Translations under genes and position numbers: made by a program
Source: an uncultured Acetatifactor sp.
GTDB lineage: Bacteria; Bacillota; Clostridia; Lachnospirales; Lachnospiraceae
Length of the DNA stretch: 30,983 nt
NCBI GenBank assembly: GCA_910586485.1
Contig: CAJUIA010000043.1
Span: 1 to 30,983 of the forward strand
Direction: 5' to 3'
The notes under the pieces: model-generated
Databases searched by the model: none
The model's input: only the letters and a program-made list of their open reading frames with translations
What the model was told of the DNA's origin: nothing
Part shown: one piece after another, positions 5,664 to 13,211 of the stretch
Layout: each line of letters starts with the position of its first letter
How positions within the stretch are numbered: the stretch's first letter is position 1

Positions 5664-6130
5664 ACCACTTCACTCCTTTCAAAATGTAACATCTGCAACG
5701 CCTTTTCTGTTCGAAAACAGGCTTGCTGATTGGGCTTTTCATAACGCAGCCGGCTGATTGCTTCCGACTTATCAATCAGTCTGTCAAAATACAGCTCGAC
5801 CGTATTAAATACTTTATCATTGGCAATACCGCCAACAACAAGATCATAATTCGTAGTATCTTTTCCATTGCGGCAATTTAAGATAAAGTCCAGCCACTCA
5901 TCAGAGTAAGAATCAAATTTTAATATATTTAAATCCCTTTCTCGGCTCTCATCAAAAAAATAACAGGAAACGACTCCTTTTTTTCCTCTGCGTTTGAATT
6001 TACCACACCATTTTACAGCCTGTTCATACAAAGGAGTAACGTAGAATCCTCGGCCAAAATCCACATTAGACCGGGAATGAAGCAGATTTGGTACTGCAAC
6101 TTCCAAATAGGAGCCATGGTAAAAAATCAT
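5660..6130 (-). CDS. DUF3990 protein, ADP-ribosyltransferase-like fold
   Basis: A 156-residue protein of the DUF3990 family, which has an ADP-ribosyltransferase-like fold. Near the N-terminus IFYHGS gives the His-Gly pair of the NAD-binding strand, DFGRGFYVT supplies the Gly-x-Tyr motif, and a Glu in NTVELYFDRLI could be the third catalytic residue; these assignments are from pattern, not structure. It sits between two DUF3791 genes with 4-base overlaps on both sides. This tight triad suggests a toxin with one or two regulators, or a defence or effector module. Not experimentally defined as far as I know. Confidence 0.8.
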   Translation of the reverse strand: MIFYHGSYLEVAVPNLLHSRSNVDFGRGFYVTPLYEQAVKWCGKFKRRGKKGVVSCYFFDESRERDLNILKFDSYSDEWLDFILNCRNGKDTTNYDLVVGGIANDKVFNTVELYFDRLIDKSEAISRLRYEKPNQQACFRTEKALQMLHFERSEVV

Positions 6131-6366
6131 ACCTCCACACTCCTTTCTTTCATCACATTAAGAAGATCATTGACAATATATTCTTTGCTTTGCGTATGCA
6201 GAATTTCATATTCAGGTACAATATAGCCATTCAAAATATCGCTTTCTTCCGTAAAAGCTCTATAAACCCGGTCTGCCTTCACGCCAAGTTTTGCCGCAAC
6301 ATTTTCTATACAGAATACGACAAATTCCAGCTCTTGGGAATTCTTGATTGTATCATCCGGCATCAT
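6127..6366 (-). CDS. DUF3791 family protein (upstream copy)
   Basis: A 79-residue protein with the most typical DUF3791 signature: QELEFVVFCIENVAAKLG, then a Y-x-x-F-T-E-E-S-D-I-L-x-x-Y-I-V-P core and the ending HTQSKEYIVNDLLNVMKERSV. Its stop overlaps the start of the DUF3990 gene by 4 bases. It is related to, but clearly diverged from, the second copy at 5433-5663. Presence on both sides of one DUF3990 gene suggests distinct roles, for example inhibitor and chaperone or regulator; that is inference. Confidence 0.82.
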   Translation of the reverse strand: MMPDDTIKNSQELEFVVFCIENVAAKLGVKADRVYRAFTEESDILNGYIVPEYEILHTQSKEYIVNDLLNVMKERSVEV

Positions 6367-6381
6367 TGTGTGCTCCTTCCC

Positions 6382-6723
6382 TTACAGCTCCAGCTCCTCC
6401 TGAAGATACTGTATATCTTCTTCAATCAGCCCGATTCCCGTAAAAACCGCCCACACATAAGGCGCTCCGTAGACATTCAGGGTTTTGGGACCCACGATCC
6501 GCCTGGGCGCATCCTCCCCGCATTGGTCCCGCTCCAGCTTATCATATGCCTTCTCAAAGGTACTGCGGGTAATCGAACGCTCTCTTCTGTCCGTAAAAAG
6601 CTCTCCACCCCGGATGGAATATACAAAGGGAAGGCCCTTCTTCGTAGCAAAGCTTTCTCCCGCATGTTGTACGATCACATCCCACAAATTGGAAATCGTT
6701 ATCTGCTCTCTGTTGAATTTCAT
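6382..6723 (-). CDS. Conserved hypothetical protein, first gene of the DUF3990 operon
   Basis: A 113-residue, soluble protein. I chose the Met at 6723 (MKFNREQITISNLWD) because AGGAGA lies just upstream; the frame is open 10 codons further. The middle has GLPFVYSIRGGELFTDRRER followed by SITRSTFEKAY, then GPKTLNVYGAPYVWAVF. The SITRSTFEKAY stretch could be a helix that recognises nucleic acid, but I do not recognise a named family and assign no function. It lies 15 bp upstream of the first DUF3791 gene and shares its promoter. Confidence 0.72.
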   Translation of the reverse strand: MKFNREQITISNLWDVIVQHAGESFATKKGLPFVYSIRGGELFTDRRERSITRSTFEKAYDKLERDQCGEDAPRRIVGPKTLNVYGAPYVWAVFTGIGLIEEDIQYLQEELEL

Positions 6724-6810
6724 AGACTTCTCCTTTGTAAAACAGACATACACTCATGAAAATTCCGCATTGCCCCATACTGGCCTGCCTGACAAAAAAC
6801 TGTTAATCTG

Positions 6811-6839
6811 ATTGTATACCAATATGTCCTTATATTCAA
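6811..6839 (-). promoter_or_regulatory. Sigma-A promoter of the DUF3791/DUF3990 operon
   Basis: On the minus strand TTGAAT (6839-6834), 17 bp, TACAAT (6816-6811). It lies about 85 bp before the chosen start of the first gene of the operon. Confidence 0.5.
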
Positions 6840-6885
6840 CAGCTTTCCATTGCGGTTACCGGATACCAAATAACAGATTACAACA

Positions 6886-6913
6886 AATAAGGCCAGCACA
6901 GGCTGACCTTATT
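6886..6913. terminator. Terminator hairpin after the DUF4097 gene
   Basis: AATAAGGCCAGC (6886-6897) and GCTGACCTTATT (6902-6913) pair over 12 bp with one C-A mismatch and a 4-base loop. On the minus strand the stem is followed by TTGTTG, consistent with termination of the leftward PadR-DUF1700-DUF4097 operon. Confidence 0.65.
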
Positions 6914-6944
6914 CCTTCATCCATATGGCGGCGGATTACCCTTA

Positions 6945-8051
6945 CTACCGCTTTCTTATATTTACGTCTCCACTGGTGGTGGTGATGCTGATCTCTCTGT
7001 CACCGCTGCCAACGGTTCCTTTGGCGTGATTTCCTTTCTTGGAAAAGCTTAAAGCTTCGTCAAAGAAGGTATTGATGTCTCCGCTGGTGGTGCTTGCCTC
7101 AAAATCCAGGGAAGCATTCTCCGGTAATTCCAATATTACCTCGCCGCTGGAGGTATTCACTGAAATATCCCCGGTAAGCGCCTCTGCAGAAAACAATACA
7201 TCCCCACTGGTGCTTTGCAGCTTTCCGTCTCCGTTTTCCCCTCGAACAAGGATCTCTCCGCTAGTGGTGTTTACCTGTATACTCCCCGAAAGACCGTCAA
7301 CTCGAACATCTCCCGATGTACTGCTCACCCTTCTGTCACCCTGCCCCCCCGAAATAATAATCTCTCCGCTGGTGCTGGAGCAGGACATAAAAGAGTTCCC
7401 TTCCTTAACGGATATATCTCCGCTGGTTGTACTGATATTAACCTCCCCGGCCTCCAGCACAGGCAGCCGGATTTCGCCGCTGGTAGACGACACATTGATC
7501 TTTTCTGCCCTGATATTCTGACTGCCGGCATAAATATCGCCGCTGGTGCTGCACAGATTCAACTGACCATCCAGCAAAAGATCCATGGTTATGGAGATTT
7601 CCCCGCTGACCGTATTGATCTTCAGCTCACCGGCATAGTCCGCCGGAAGATAAACCTCCGTATACATATATCTGTTGAAATTGAAAAAGACATTGTGCCA
7701 ACGCGGCCCCTTTACCGTAAGCTTTCCGGCCTGGCATTTGATCTGGGCAAGCTCGCCGTCGGCCGCCTCATAGCTGGCATATTCCCGGACAATTACGGAA
7801 TCGCCCTCCGCCTCATATATGGTCACATCATTACTGCTCTTTGTATAATCAATGCTGATACTGTCAATGTCTTCCGCGGAAAATTCCTGCTCCTGCACCA
7901 GATGGCAGGTATTTGACTCGCTCACATTCCAGCCCCCCCACCAGCTGCCACCGTTTCTCATCCGGCCGCCAAGCCCAATGCCCAGCAGCACGCAAAGCCC
8001 CAGTATCACTACCCCTAACAATACAATTAATACGATCTTGGCATTTTTCAT
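6945..8051 (-). CDS. DUF4097 family beta-helix protein, membrane anchored
   Basis: A 368-residue protein. N-terminal transmembrane helix (about residues 5-30), then a DUF4097 repeat domain that forms a right-handed beta-helix-like wall, expected outside the membrane. I count eleven coils marked by a (T/S)SG(D/E)(I/V) turn at 18-21-residue spacing. The first ten strictly alternate SGE and SGD; the last is SGD after a long insertion. Its start shares one base with the stop of the DUF1700 gene (TAATG). PadR-DUF1700-DUF4097 operons are frequent in Firmicutes and are thought to act in envelope stress or membrane homeostasis; no substrate is known. Confidence 0.88.
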   Translation of the reverse strand: MKNAKIVLIVLLGVVILGLCVLLGIGLGGRMRNGGSWWGGWNVSESNTCHLVQEQEFSAEDIDSISIDYTKSSNDVTIYEAEGDSVIVREYASYEAADGELAQIKCQAGKLTVKGPRWHNVFFNFNRYMYTEVYLPADYAGELKINTVSGEISITMDLLLDGQLNLCSTSGDIYAGSQNIRAEKINVSSTSGEIRLPVLEAGEVNISTTSGDISVKEGNSFMSCSSTSGEIIISGGQGDRRVSSTSGDVRVDGLSGSIQVNTTSGEILVRGENGDGKLQSTSGDVLFSAEALTGDISVNTSSGEVILELPENASLDFEASTTSGDINTFFDEALSFSKKGNHAKGTVGSGDREISITTTSGDVNIRKR

Positions 8052-8740
8052 TATAATTTCCTCTCTTTATCCTTCCGCAGACTATTGATTAATACGGCCA
8101 CTGACTGTACGCAGGCCGCAATCAGGAAGATAACCCATGTAATATGCCAGCCGCCCAGATTGAAGCTGATAAGGAAATACAGCACCAGTGCCGCTGTCCA
8201 GATAATGCAGCTAATCGCGCCCATGATCTCCTTGTTCCTGCCGCTGCGGTATTTTTCCTGCTGATATTCTTCTACCATATTCGTGCTTTCCTTCTTGCTG
8301 TAGCCGGGGTACATATTTGCCGCATAAACCATCATAATGGTGGGTATAATGCAGATCAGGCCGGCTGCTACAAGTCCAATGCCTTCAAAAGGATAGTGTG
8401 GAATATTCCAGGCCATCATTTCCAAGCCAAAAAACACCACTCCCGCCAAAATATACAAACCCACCGCCGTAGATTTCAGCATGGCCCGCTTTTTCCTGTC
8501 CTTTTCTGGAAGCTCCAGCAGATTTTTCTCTTCCAGATCTTCAAACAGCTCGCTTACGTCTCCGATGGACTGAATGACATTCTGGTAAGCATCCTCTTCC
8601 GAATACCTGCCCTCCTGCATCAAATCCTCATACTTATCCAGCGCATTCTGCATCAGCTCCTGTTTTAGCTCCAATGCCTTCCGCGTCTTTGGCGCATTCT
8701 CGAACAGCTGATTAAAATACTGTACTATTTTTTCTTTCAT
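8051..8740 (-). CDS. DUF1700 family integral membrane protein
   Basis: A 229-residue protein with an N-terminal helical domain of about 75 residues (MKEKIVQYFNQLFENAPKTR, then Y-x-E-D-A-Y-x-x-V). This resembles the permease-prefix domain of DUF1700 proteins. Four transmembrane segments follow and the C-terminus is charged. I chose the Met at 8740, which has GGGAGAGAG upstream, rather than the first Met of the frame at 8785. It lies between the PadR regulator and DUF4097. The N-terminal domain likely senses or binds its partner in the cytoplasm; that is inference. Confidence 0.82.
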   Translation of the reverse strand: MKEKIVQYFNQLFENAPKTRKALELKQELMQNALDKYEDLMQEGRYSEEDAYQNVIQSIGDVSELFEDLEEKNLLELPEKDRKKRAMLKSTAVGLYILAGVVFFGLEMMAWNIPHYPFEGIGLVAAGLICIIPTIMMVYAANMYPGYSKKESTNMVEEYQQEKYRSGRNKEIMGAISCIIWTAALVLYFLISFNLGGWHITWVIFLIAACVQSVAVLINSLRKDKERKL

Positions 8741-8824
8741 TCTCTCTCCCTTTCCGCCAGGAGGACACTTTCGGCTATTAAGCATTGCCGTCTTCCTGAC
8801 CCTAACTCTTTCCTATGACCGCTC

Positions 8825-9148
8825 CTATTGCAGCAGCTGGTCAATCATTTCCTTTGCTTCCTCCCACTCCTGCTTATAGCTTGTATAAGCCTGCCTGCCG
8901 GAATCGGTGATGGCGTAATAGCGGCGTCTGGCACCTGTGGTCTCGTCACCCCAATATGTCCTGATACTGCCTGCCTGTTCCAGTCTGCGAAAAGCAGAAT
9001 ATAATGTAGCTTCCTTTAGTTCATAGCGGTTATCGGTTTTTTTCATAATATCCTTGTTGATCTGATAACCGTAGCTGTCCCTTTCCAACAGGTGAGACAG
9101 GATAATCGCCTCCGTATGCCCCCGCAGAATGTCTGATGTGATAGACAA
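8825..9148 (-). CDS. PadR family transcriptional regulator
   Basis: A 107-residue winged-helix DNA-binding protein of the short PadR class. The pattern is typical: ILRGHTEAIILSHLL, then DSYGYQI, then the recognition-helix region ATLYSAFRRLEQAG and the wing TTGARRRYYAIT. A TTG at 9148 gives the usual start (M/L-S-I-T-S-D-I-L-R-G) with GGAGG seven bases upstream. The ATG at 9154 is only one base from that GGAGG and is less likely. It is the first gene of the DUF1700-DUF4097 operon and probably represses its own promoter through the dyad at 9225-9247. The ligand is unknown. Confidence 0.9.
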   Translation of the reverse strand: MSITSDILRGHTEAIILSHLLERDSYGYQINKDIMKKTDNRYELKEATLYSAFRRLEQAGSIRTYWGDETTGARRRYYAITDSGRQAYTSYKQEWEEAKEMIDQLLQ

Positions 9149-9212
9149 GGTCATTCCTCCTTTCCGTCAGAATATTACCTTCGAATTTATTGTATTTCTA
9201 TTTTGCAGATAC

Positions 9213-9241
9213 AATATATCATTTTATACCTCGCCTGTCAA
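9213..9241 (-). promoter_or_regulatory. Sigma-A promoter of the PadR operon
   Basis: On the minus strand TTGACA (9241-9236), 17 bp, TATATT (9218-9213). The -35 hexamer is perfect. Confidence 0.65.
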
Positions 9242-9247
9242 GGTATA
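9225..9247. promoter_or_regulatory. Operator-like dyad over the PadR promoter
   Basis: TATACCT (9225-9231) and AGGTATA (9241-9247) are a perfect 7-bp inverted repeat with 9 bp between the arms. It overlaps the -35 box of the PadR promoter and is the best candidate for PadR autoregulation. Confidence 0.5.
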
Positions 9248-9273
9248 TTTTTCATTGTAGTATGTATAGATTT

Positions 9274-9296
9274 TTTTGCGATTTAAAATCGCAAAA
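9274..9296. promoter_or_regulatory. Perfect 23-bp palindrome upstream of the ATPase promoter
   Basis: TTTTGCGATTT (9274-9284) and AAATCGCAAAA (9286-9296) are perfect inverted arms around a single base. It ends 4 bp before the -35 box of the ATPase gene promoter. It could be an operator or, for transcripts from the left, a hairpin. The gene whose product might bind it is unknown. Confidence 0.5.
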
Positions 9297-9300
9297 GTTA

Positions 9301-9328
9301 TTGACTCTCATATTTTTTACGGTATAAT
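9301..9328 (+). promoter_or_regulatory. Sigma-A promoter of the DUF4143 ATPase gene
   Basis: TTGACT (9301-9306), 16 bp, TATAAT (9323-9328), about 55 bp before the start codon. Confidence 0.65.
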
Positions 9329-9382
9329 TTGTTTATGACGAGATAGAAACAAACGATTCTTTCTGCAAGCGGAGGCAGCAGC

Positions 9383-10594
9383 ATGATATACAGACCCCTG
9401 TATCTTGATAAAATTATGGCTTACGTGGATACTCCCTTTGTAAAGATACTTACAGGCGTACGCCGTTGTGGGAAATCTACGATATTAAAAATGATTATGG
9501 AAAAGTTAAAGATGGAAAAGAGCATTCCTGAAAGCTGCATTGTAAGCTGCCGCTATGATTCCATGGAATATGAGGATATGACGGCAAAGCAAATGTATAC
9601 ACAGTTAAAGGAACGGCTTTCGCCCGGCAGAAGAACTTATCTGTTTCTGGATGAAGTTCAGGAAATTAAAGGCTGGGAGCGAGTTGTCAATTCATTGGCA
9701 TCGGATTTTGACGTTGACCTGTATATAACAGGCTCTAACTCCAGAATGATGTCCTCCGAAATATCAACCTATCTCACCGGAAGGTACGTTTCCTTTCGAA
9801 TTTTCACCCTGTCCTTCAGCGAATACCTGATGTTCAGGGCAAAGTATACTGCTGTCGGCGATTCCAGAACAGAGCTGGCGAATTATGTCCGTCTGGGAGG
9901 TTTTCCCGCTGCCCACCTGCAGGCATACTCCCAGGATGAAATCTATACGATTGTCAGAGATATATACAATTCTACGATTTTTTCAGACATCGTAAGAAGA
10001 AATCAGGTCCGAAAAATCGACCAGCTGGAACGAGTTGTAAAGTATACCTTTCATAACGTCGGTAACACATTTTCCGCAAACTCGATTGCAGACTACCTGA
10101 AATCCGAGCGCCGCGCGCTTGACAACGAAACTGTTTACAGCTATTTGGAAAAGCTGGAAAAGGCCTACCTGCTCCACCGTTGCTCACGATATGATTTGCA
10201 GGGAAAAGAACTCCTGAAAACACAGGAAAAATTTTATCTTGCAGATGTTTCTCTGCGCCACAGTGTGCTTGGATACAATGCAGACAGCGTGGCTTCAAGC
10301 CTTGAAAACATCGTATATCTGGAGCTTTGCCGGCGGGGATATACCGTCAATGTAGGTAAAGCCGGCGACGGTGAAATTGATTTTGTGGCGTTACGGCAAA
10401 ATGAAAAACTCTATGTTCAGGTCACACAGGAAATCAAGTCCGAAAAAACAGAAAAACGGGAATATGATCGTCTCCTTGAAATACGCGATAATTACCCCAA
10501 ATACGTTCTTACGACAGATGCGTTTACAGGTGGAAATTACGAGGGCATTAAGACAATGCACATTGCAGATTTCCTGCTCAGCTCTGACTATTGA
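9383..10594 (+). CDS. AAA-type ATPase with DUF4143 domain
   Basis: A 403-residue ATP-binding protein. Walker A is GVRRCGKST (residues 25-33) and Walker B is YLFLDEVQ with Asp90-Glu91. A sensor-like TGSNSRMMS and LTGRYVSFRIFTLSFSEYL follow, then the C-terminal DUF4143 domain with a restriction-endonuclease-like core (GEIDFVALR and a VQVTQEI strand near residues 333-352). Many paralogues occur per genome in anaerobes; their role is unsettled. GGAGG precedes the ATG by 7 bases. The metallo-hydrolase gene follows after 12 bp, so the two are probably co-transcribed. The 23-bp palindrome upstream suggests regulated expression. Confidence 0.88.
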   Translation: MIYRPLYLDKIMAYVDTPFVKILTGVRRCGKSTILKMIMEKLKMEKSIPESCIVSCRYDSMEYEDMTAKQMYTQLKERLSPGRRTYLFLDEVQEIKGWERVVNSLASDFDVDLYITGSNSRMMSSEISTYLTGRYVSFRIFTLSFSEYLMFRAKYTAVGDSRTELANYVRLGGFPAAHLQAYSQDEIYTIVRDIYNSTIFSDIVRRNQVRKIDQLERVVKYTFHNVGNTFSANSIADYLKSERRALDNETVYSYLEKLEKAYLLHRCSRYDLQGKELLKTQEKFYLADVSLRHSVLGYNADSVASSLENIVYLELCRRGYTVNVGKAGDGEIDFVALRQNEKLYVQVTQEIKSEKTEKREYDRLLEIRDNYPKYVLTTDAFTGGNYEGIKTMHIADFLLSSDY

Positions 10595-10606
10595 TGGGAG
10601 GTCCTT

Positions 10607-11344
10607 ATGAACATCACCTACATTTACCATAGCTGTTTCCTGGTGGAAACGGCGGAATGCTATTATCTGTTTGACTATTATAAAGGGGAGCTTCCCGCTC
10701 TGGATGTGGATAAGCCCGTGCTGGTGTTTGTCAGCCACAGTCATCAGGACCATTACAACCCTGCCGTATTTTCCATGCTGTGCGCCATGGGCGTGAAAAA
10801 AATCGGCGCCATCCTGCCAAACGACATTAAGCTGAAAAATTATCCCGAAGGATGGTCCCTGCTGCCGGAAAATATGACTGTAAACACATCCCCTGACCAT
10901 CCGTACATGGATGTGCTGAACAATCATATTTTTAAGGTCTATCATGATCGGGAATACACGCTGCCCGGCCACACGCACATTCGCACCCTGCTTTCCACAG
11001 ATTCCGGCGTGGCCTTTCTGCTGACCTGCCCTGAAGGCGTTTTTTATCATGCGGGAGACTTAAACGACTGGATTACGGAGGATACTCCTGAAGCGGAACG
11101 CCGACAGATGACAGGCAGCTTTCGGGCGGCTCTCCGCCCTTTAAAGGAGCTGTCCATAGATCACGCCTGCCTGCCCCTGGACCCCCATCTGGGCAGCCAC
11201 TACGCAGACGGTTTCCTTTATTTTTTAAAAAATATAGACGTAAAAAAGGTTTACCCCATGCACTTTGGGGATAAACCTGAAATTGCTGCTCGGTTTCTGG
11301 AGGAATACCCGGAATATCAGGAGCGCATTATAGTGCCGACGTAG
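10607..11344 (+). CDS. Metallo-beta-lactamase-fold hydrolase
   Basis: A 245-residue MBL-fold protein. The metal motif HxHxDH is present as SHSHQDHYN (His44, His46, Asp48, His49). An early HSCFLVET strand, a later GDLNDW and a C-terminal MHFGD provide the further metal ligands. The arrangement resembles the UlaG/YtkL-like branch rather than true beta-lactamases. The substrate cannot be inferred. The ribosome site GGAGG lies 5 bases before the ATG. It follows the DUF4143 ATPase gene by 12 bp and ends just before a structured repeat element. Confidence 0.85.
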   Translation: MNITYIYHSCFLVETAECYYLFDYYKGELPALDVDKPVLVFVSHSHQDHYNPAVFSMLCAMGVKKIGAILPNDIKLKNYPEGWSLLPENMTVNTSPDHPYMDVLNNHIFKVYHDREYTLPGHTHIRTLLSTDSGVAFLLTCPEGVFYHAGDLNDWITEDTPEAERRQMTGSFRAALRPLKELSIDHACLPLDPHLGSHYADGFLYFLKNIDVKKVYPMHFGDKPEIAARFLEEYPEYQERIIVPT

Positions 11345-11349
11345 CCGGC

Positions 11350-11467
11350 ACAAACAATCCCATGGAACTAAAGTTCCAGGAAGAATCGCCGCTCTTGCGA
11401 TTCTTCGGGGAATGACTTAGATTTTCTTAGTTCGCGTACTTTGCGGACTTAGAAAATCTTCATTCCC
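11350..11467 (-). repeat. Tandem-hairpin intergenic element, copy A
   Basis: Read on the minus strand the element has hairpin II (11408-11467), hairpin I (11380-11406) and an 11-base tail GGATTGTTTGT (11360-11350). Hairpin I is a perfect 10-bp stem, GAAGAATCGC with GCGATTCTTC. Hairpin II pairs 11408-11415 with 11460-11467 and 11419-11427 with 11451-11459, leaving a CTT bulge at 11416-11418. This copy also has a small extra hairpin (TGGAACT/AGTTCCA, 11363-11378). The same architecture occurs at 18914-19022. It covers the end of trmL and the gap to the convergent hydrolase gene. Confidence 0.75.
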
Positions 11468-11956
11468 TTTCCACTGCAGCCTGTGCAGCTCCCCTTCCGC
11501 CTCCAGCCCCCGGAAGCCCTGCTGTCTCAAAGCCTCATACAACACGATGGCCACAGCGTTAGACAGATTCAGGGAACGGATGGCCGGGAGCATGGGAATG
11601 CGGATACAGCTTTCCTCATGCTCTACCAGAATTTCCTCAGGAATTCCCGCGCTTTCCTTTCCAAACATAATATAATCCTCTTCCCCAAAGCTTACCTCCG
11701 TGTAAGCCCGCCTTGCCTTGGTGGTGGCCATCCAGATCCTTTTCCCCGGATGCCGCTGTTGAAATTCCTGAAAATTTACATATCTGTGGACATCCAGATC
11801 CTTCCAGTAATCCATTCCTGCCCGTTTAATGGATTTTTCATCCAGACGAAAGCCCAAAGGCTCGATCAAATGCAGGGACGTACCTGTGGCCACACAGGTA
11901 CGCCCAATATTTCCGGTGTTTCCGGGTATTTCCGGCTGATGCAGAATAATGTTCAC
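11417..11956 (-). CDS. trmL: tRNA (cytidine(34)-2'-O)-methyltransferase, SpoU family
   Basis: Methylates the ribose of wobble nucleotide 34 in certain leucine tRNAs, using S-adenosylmethionine and a trefoil-knot (SPOUT) fold. The start NIILHQPEIPGNTGNIGRTC is the family's first motif; MFGKESAGIPEEIL and the knot motif RSLNLSNAVAIVLYEALRQ follow. I chose a GTG at 11956 because GGAGG lies 5 bases upstream and the protein then begins as in E. coli TrmL. An ATG at 11968 is possible. At 179 residues it is about 20 longer than usual: the last 15 codons (from NEDFLSPQS) are written by hairpin II of the structured element, so the C-terminal tail seems to be element-derived. Confidence 0.9.
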   Translation of the reverse strand: MNIILHQPEIPGNTGNIGRTCVATGTSLHLIEPLGFRLDEKSIKRAGMDYWKDLDVHRYVNFQEFQQRHPGKRIWMATTKARRAYTEVSFGEEDYIMFGKESAGIPEEILVEHEESCIRIPMLPAIRSLNLSNAVAIVLYEALRQQGFRGLEAEGELHRLQWKGNEDFLSPQSTRTKKI

Positions 11957-12047
11957 ATTGACCTCCATGTCGCGGTCCTGCCGCAACTCACAATCCCATG
12001 GCAAACCTGTCCGCCTGTGAAAGAAGCCTCATAAACTCAGGATTCAG

Positions 12048-13211
12048 CTATGCGCGCAGCCTCTCTACAAACCGCCCCAGTCTCTTCAGGGCCTCCCGCA
12101 GCTGCTCTAAGGAATAAGCATAGGAAATCCTTAAGAAGCCTTCCCCACAGTCGCCAAAGGCCGTCCCCGGCACCACTGCCAGCTTTTCCTCCGCCAGCAA
12201 TTTTTCGGCAAACTCGTCGCTGGTCATGCCAAACTCTTTAATACAGGGAAAGACGTAAAATGCACCGTAAGGCTCAAAGCATTCCAGCCCCATCTCCCGC
12301 AGGGCATTCATCAGATACCGCCTGCGCTGATTATAGGCCGTGCGCATTTCCTCCACGTCGCCGTCACCATTTTTCAACGCTTCCACCGCCGCATGCTGAC
12401 TGGTGGTGGGCGCACACATAATGGCAAACTGGTGAATTTTTGTCATCTGTTTGATGATTTCTTCCGGCCCGCAGGCATAGCCCAGCCGCCATCCGGTCAT
12501 GGCGTATGCCTTGGAAAAGCCGTTAATCAGGATTGTGCGCTCCTGCATGCCGGGAAGCTCCGCAATGGACACATGCTTTTCCTTATAGGTCAGCTCGGAA
12601 TAAATTTCATCCGACATCACAAATATGTCATGCTTTAAAATCACCTCTGCAATGGCCTCCAGATCCTTTCGTTCCATAATGGCTCCGGTAGGATTGTTAG
12701 GGAAGGGCAGGATCAGAATTTTCGTTTTATCCGTAATTGCCTCTTCCAGCTCCTGGGCCGTCAGTCGAAATTCATTTTCCGCCTTTAAGTTGATAATGAC
12801 GGGCGTGGCCCCTGCCAGCACCGCACAGGGCTCATAGGATACATAGCTGGGCTGGGGAATCAGCACCTCGTCCCCCGGATTACACATGGCCCGCAGTCCC
12901 ATGTCGATTGCTTCGGAACCGCCTACGGTAATCAGCACCTCCTTCATCGGATGGTATGTAATACCCTGTCTTCTCTGCAAATAATTACAAATCTCCTGTC
13001 GCAGCTCCACAAGCCCGGCGTTAGAGGTATAATGGGTTTTCCCTTTTTCCAGCGAGTAGATGCCTTCATCCCTGATATGCCAGGGCGTGTCAAAATCCGG
13101 CTCGCCTACCCCTAAGGAAATGGCATCCTTCATCTCGCTTACAATGTCAAAAAACTTGCGGATACCTGACGGTTTGATTTCCACAACCTTGTCTGCTAAC
13201 GGATTTCTCAT
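12048..13211 (-). CDS. PLP-dependent class I/II aminotransferase
   Basis: A 387-residue fold-type I aminotransferase. The PLP lysine is in NGFSKAYAMTGWRLGY (about residue 235). FPNNPTGA and DEIYSELTY are the other cofactor-binding motifs, and the C-terminal Arg for the substrate carboxylate is in GFLRISYAYS. It resembles the aspartate/aromatic or alanine-type enzymes often annotated as PatA/AspC-like; the amino acid substrate cannot be fixed from sequence. Its ATG overlaps the stop of the Lrp/AsnC regulator by 4 bases, so the regulator probably controls it or shares its physiology. Confidence 0.9.
   Translation of the reverse strand: MRNPLADKVVEIKPSGIRKFFDIVSEMKDAISLGVGEPDFDTPWHIRDEGIYSLEKGKTHYTSNAGLVELRQEICNYLQRRQGITYHPMKEVLITVGGSEAIDMGLRAMCNPGDEVLIPQPSYVSYEPCAVLAGATPVIINLKAENEFRLTAQELEEAITDKTKILILPFPNNPTGAIMERKDLEAIAEVILKHDIFVMSDEIYSELTYKEKHVSIAELPGMQERTILINGFSKAYAMTGWRLGYACGPEEIIKQMTKIHQFAIMCAPTTSQHAAVEALKNGDGDVEEMRTAYNQRRRYLMNALREMGLECFEPYGAFYVFPCIKEFGMTSDEFAEKLLAEEKLAVVPGTAFGDCGEGFLRISYAYSLEQLREALKRLGRFVERLRA

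Noticed and set aside
6960..7640. Regularly spaced short DNA repeats (CCGCTGGTGGT-like), considered as a CRISPR array
   Set aside because: The repeats are codons for the TSG(D/E) turns of DUF4097; spacing and sequence follow the protein coils, and no cas genes are present.
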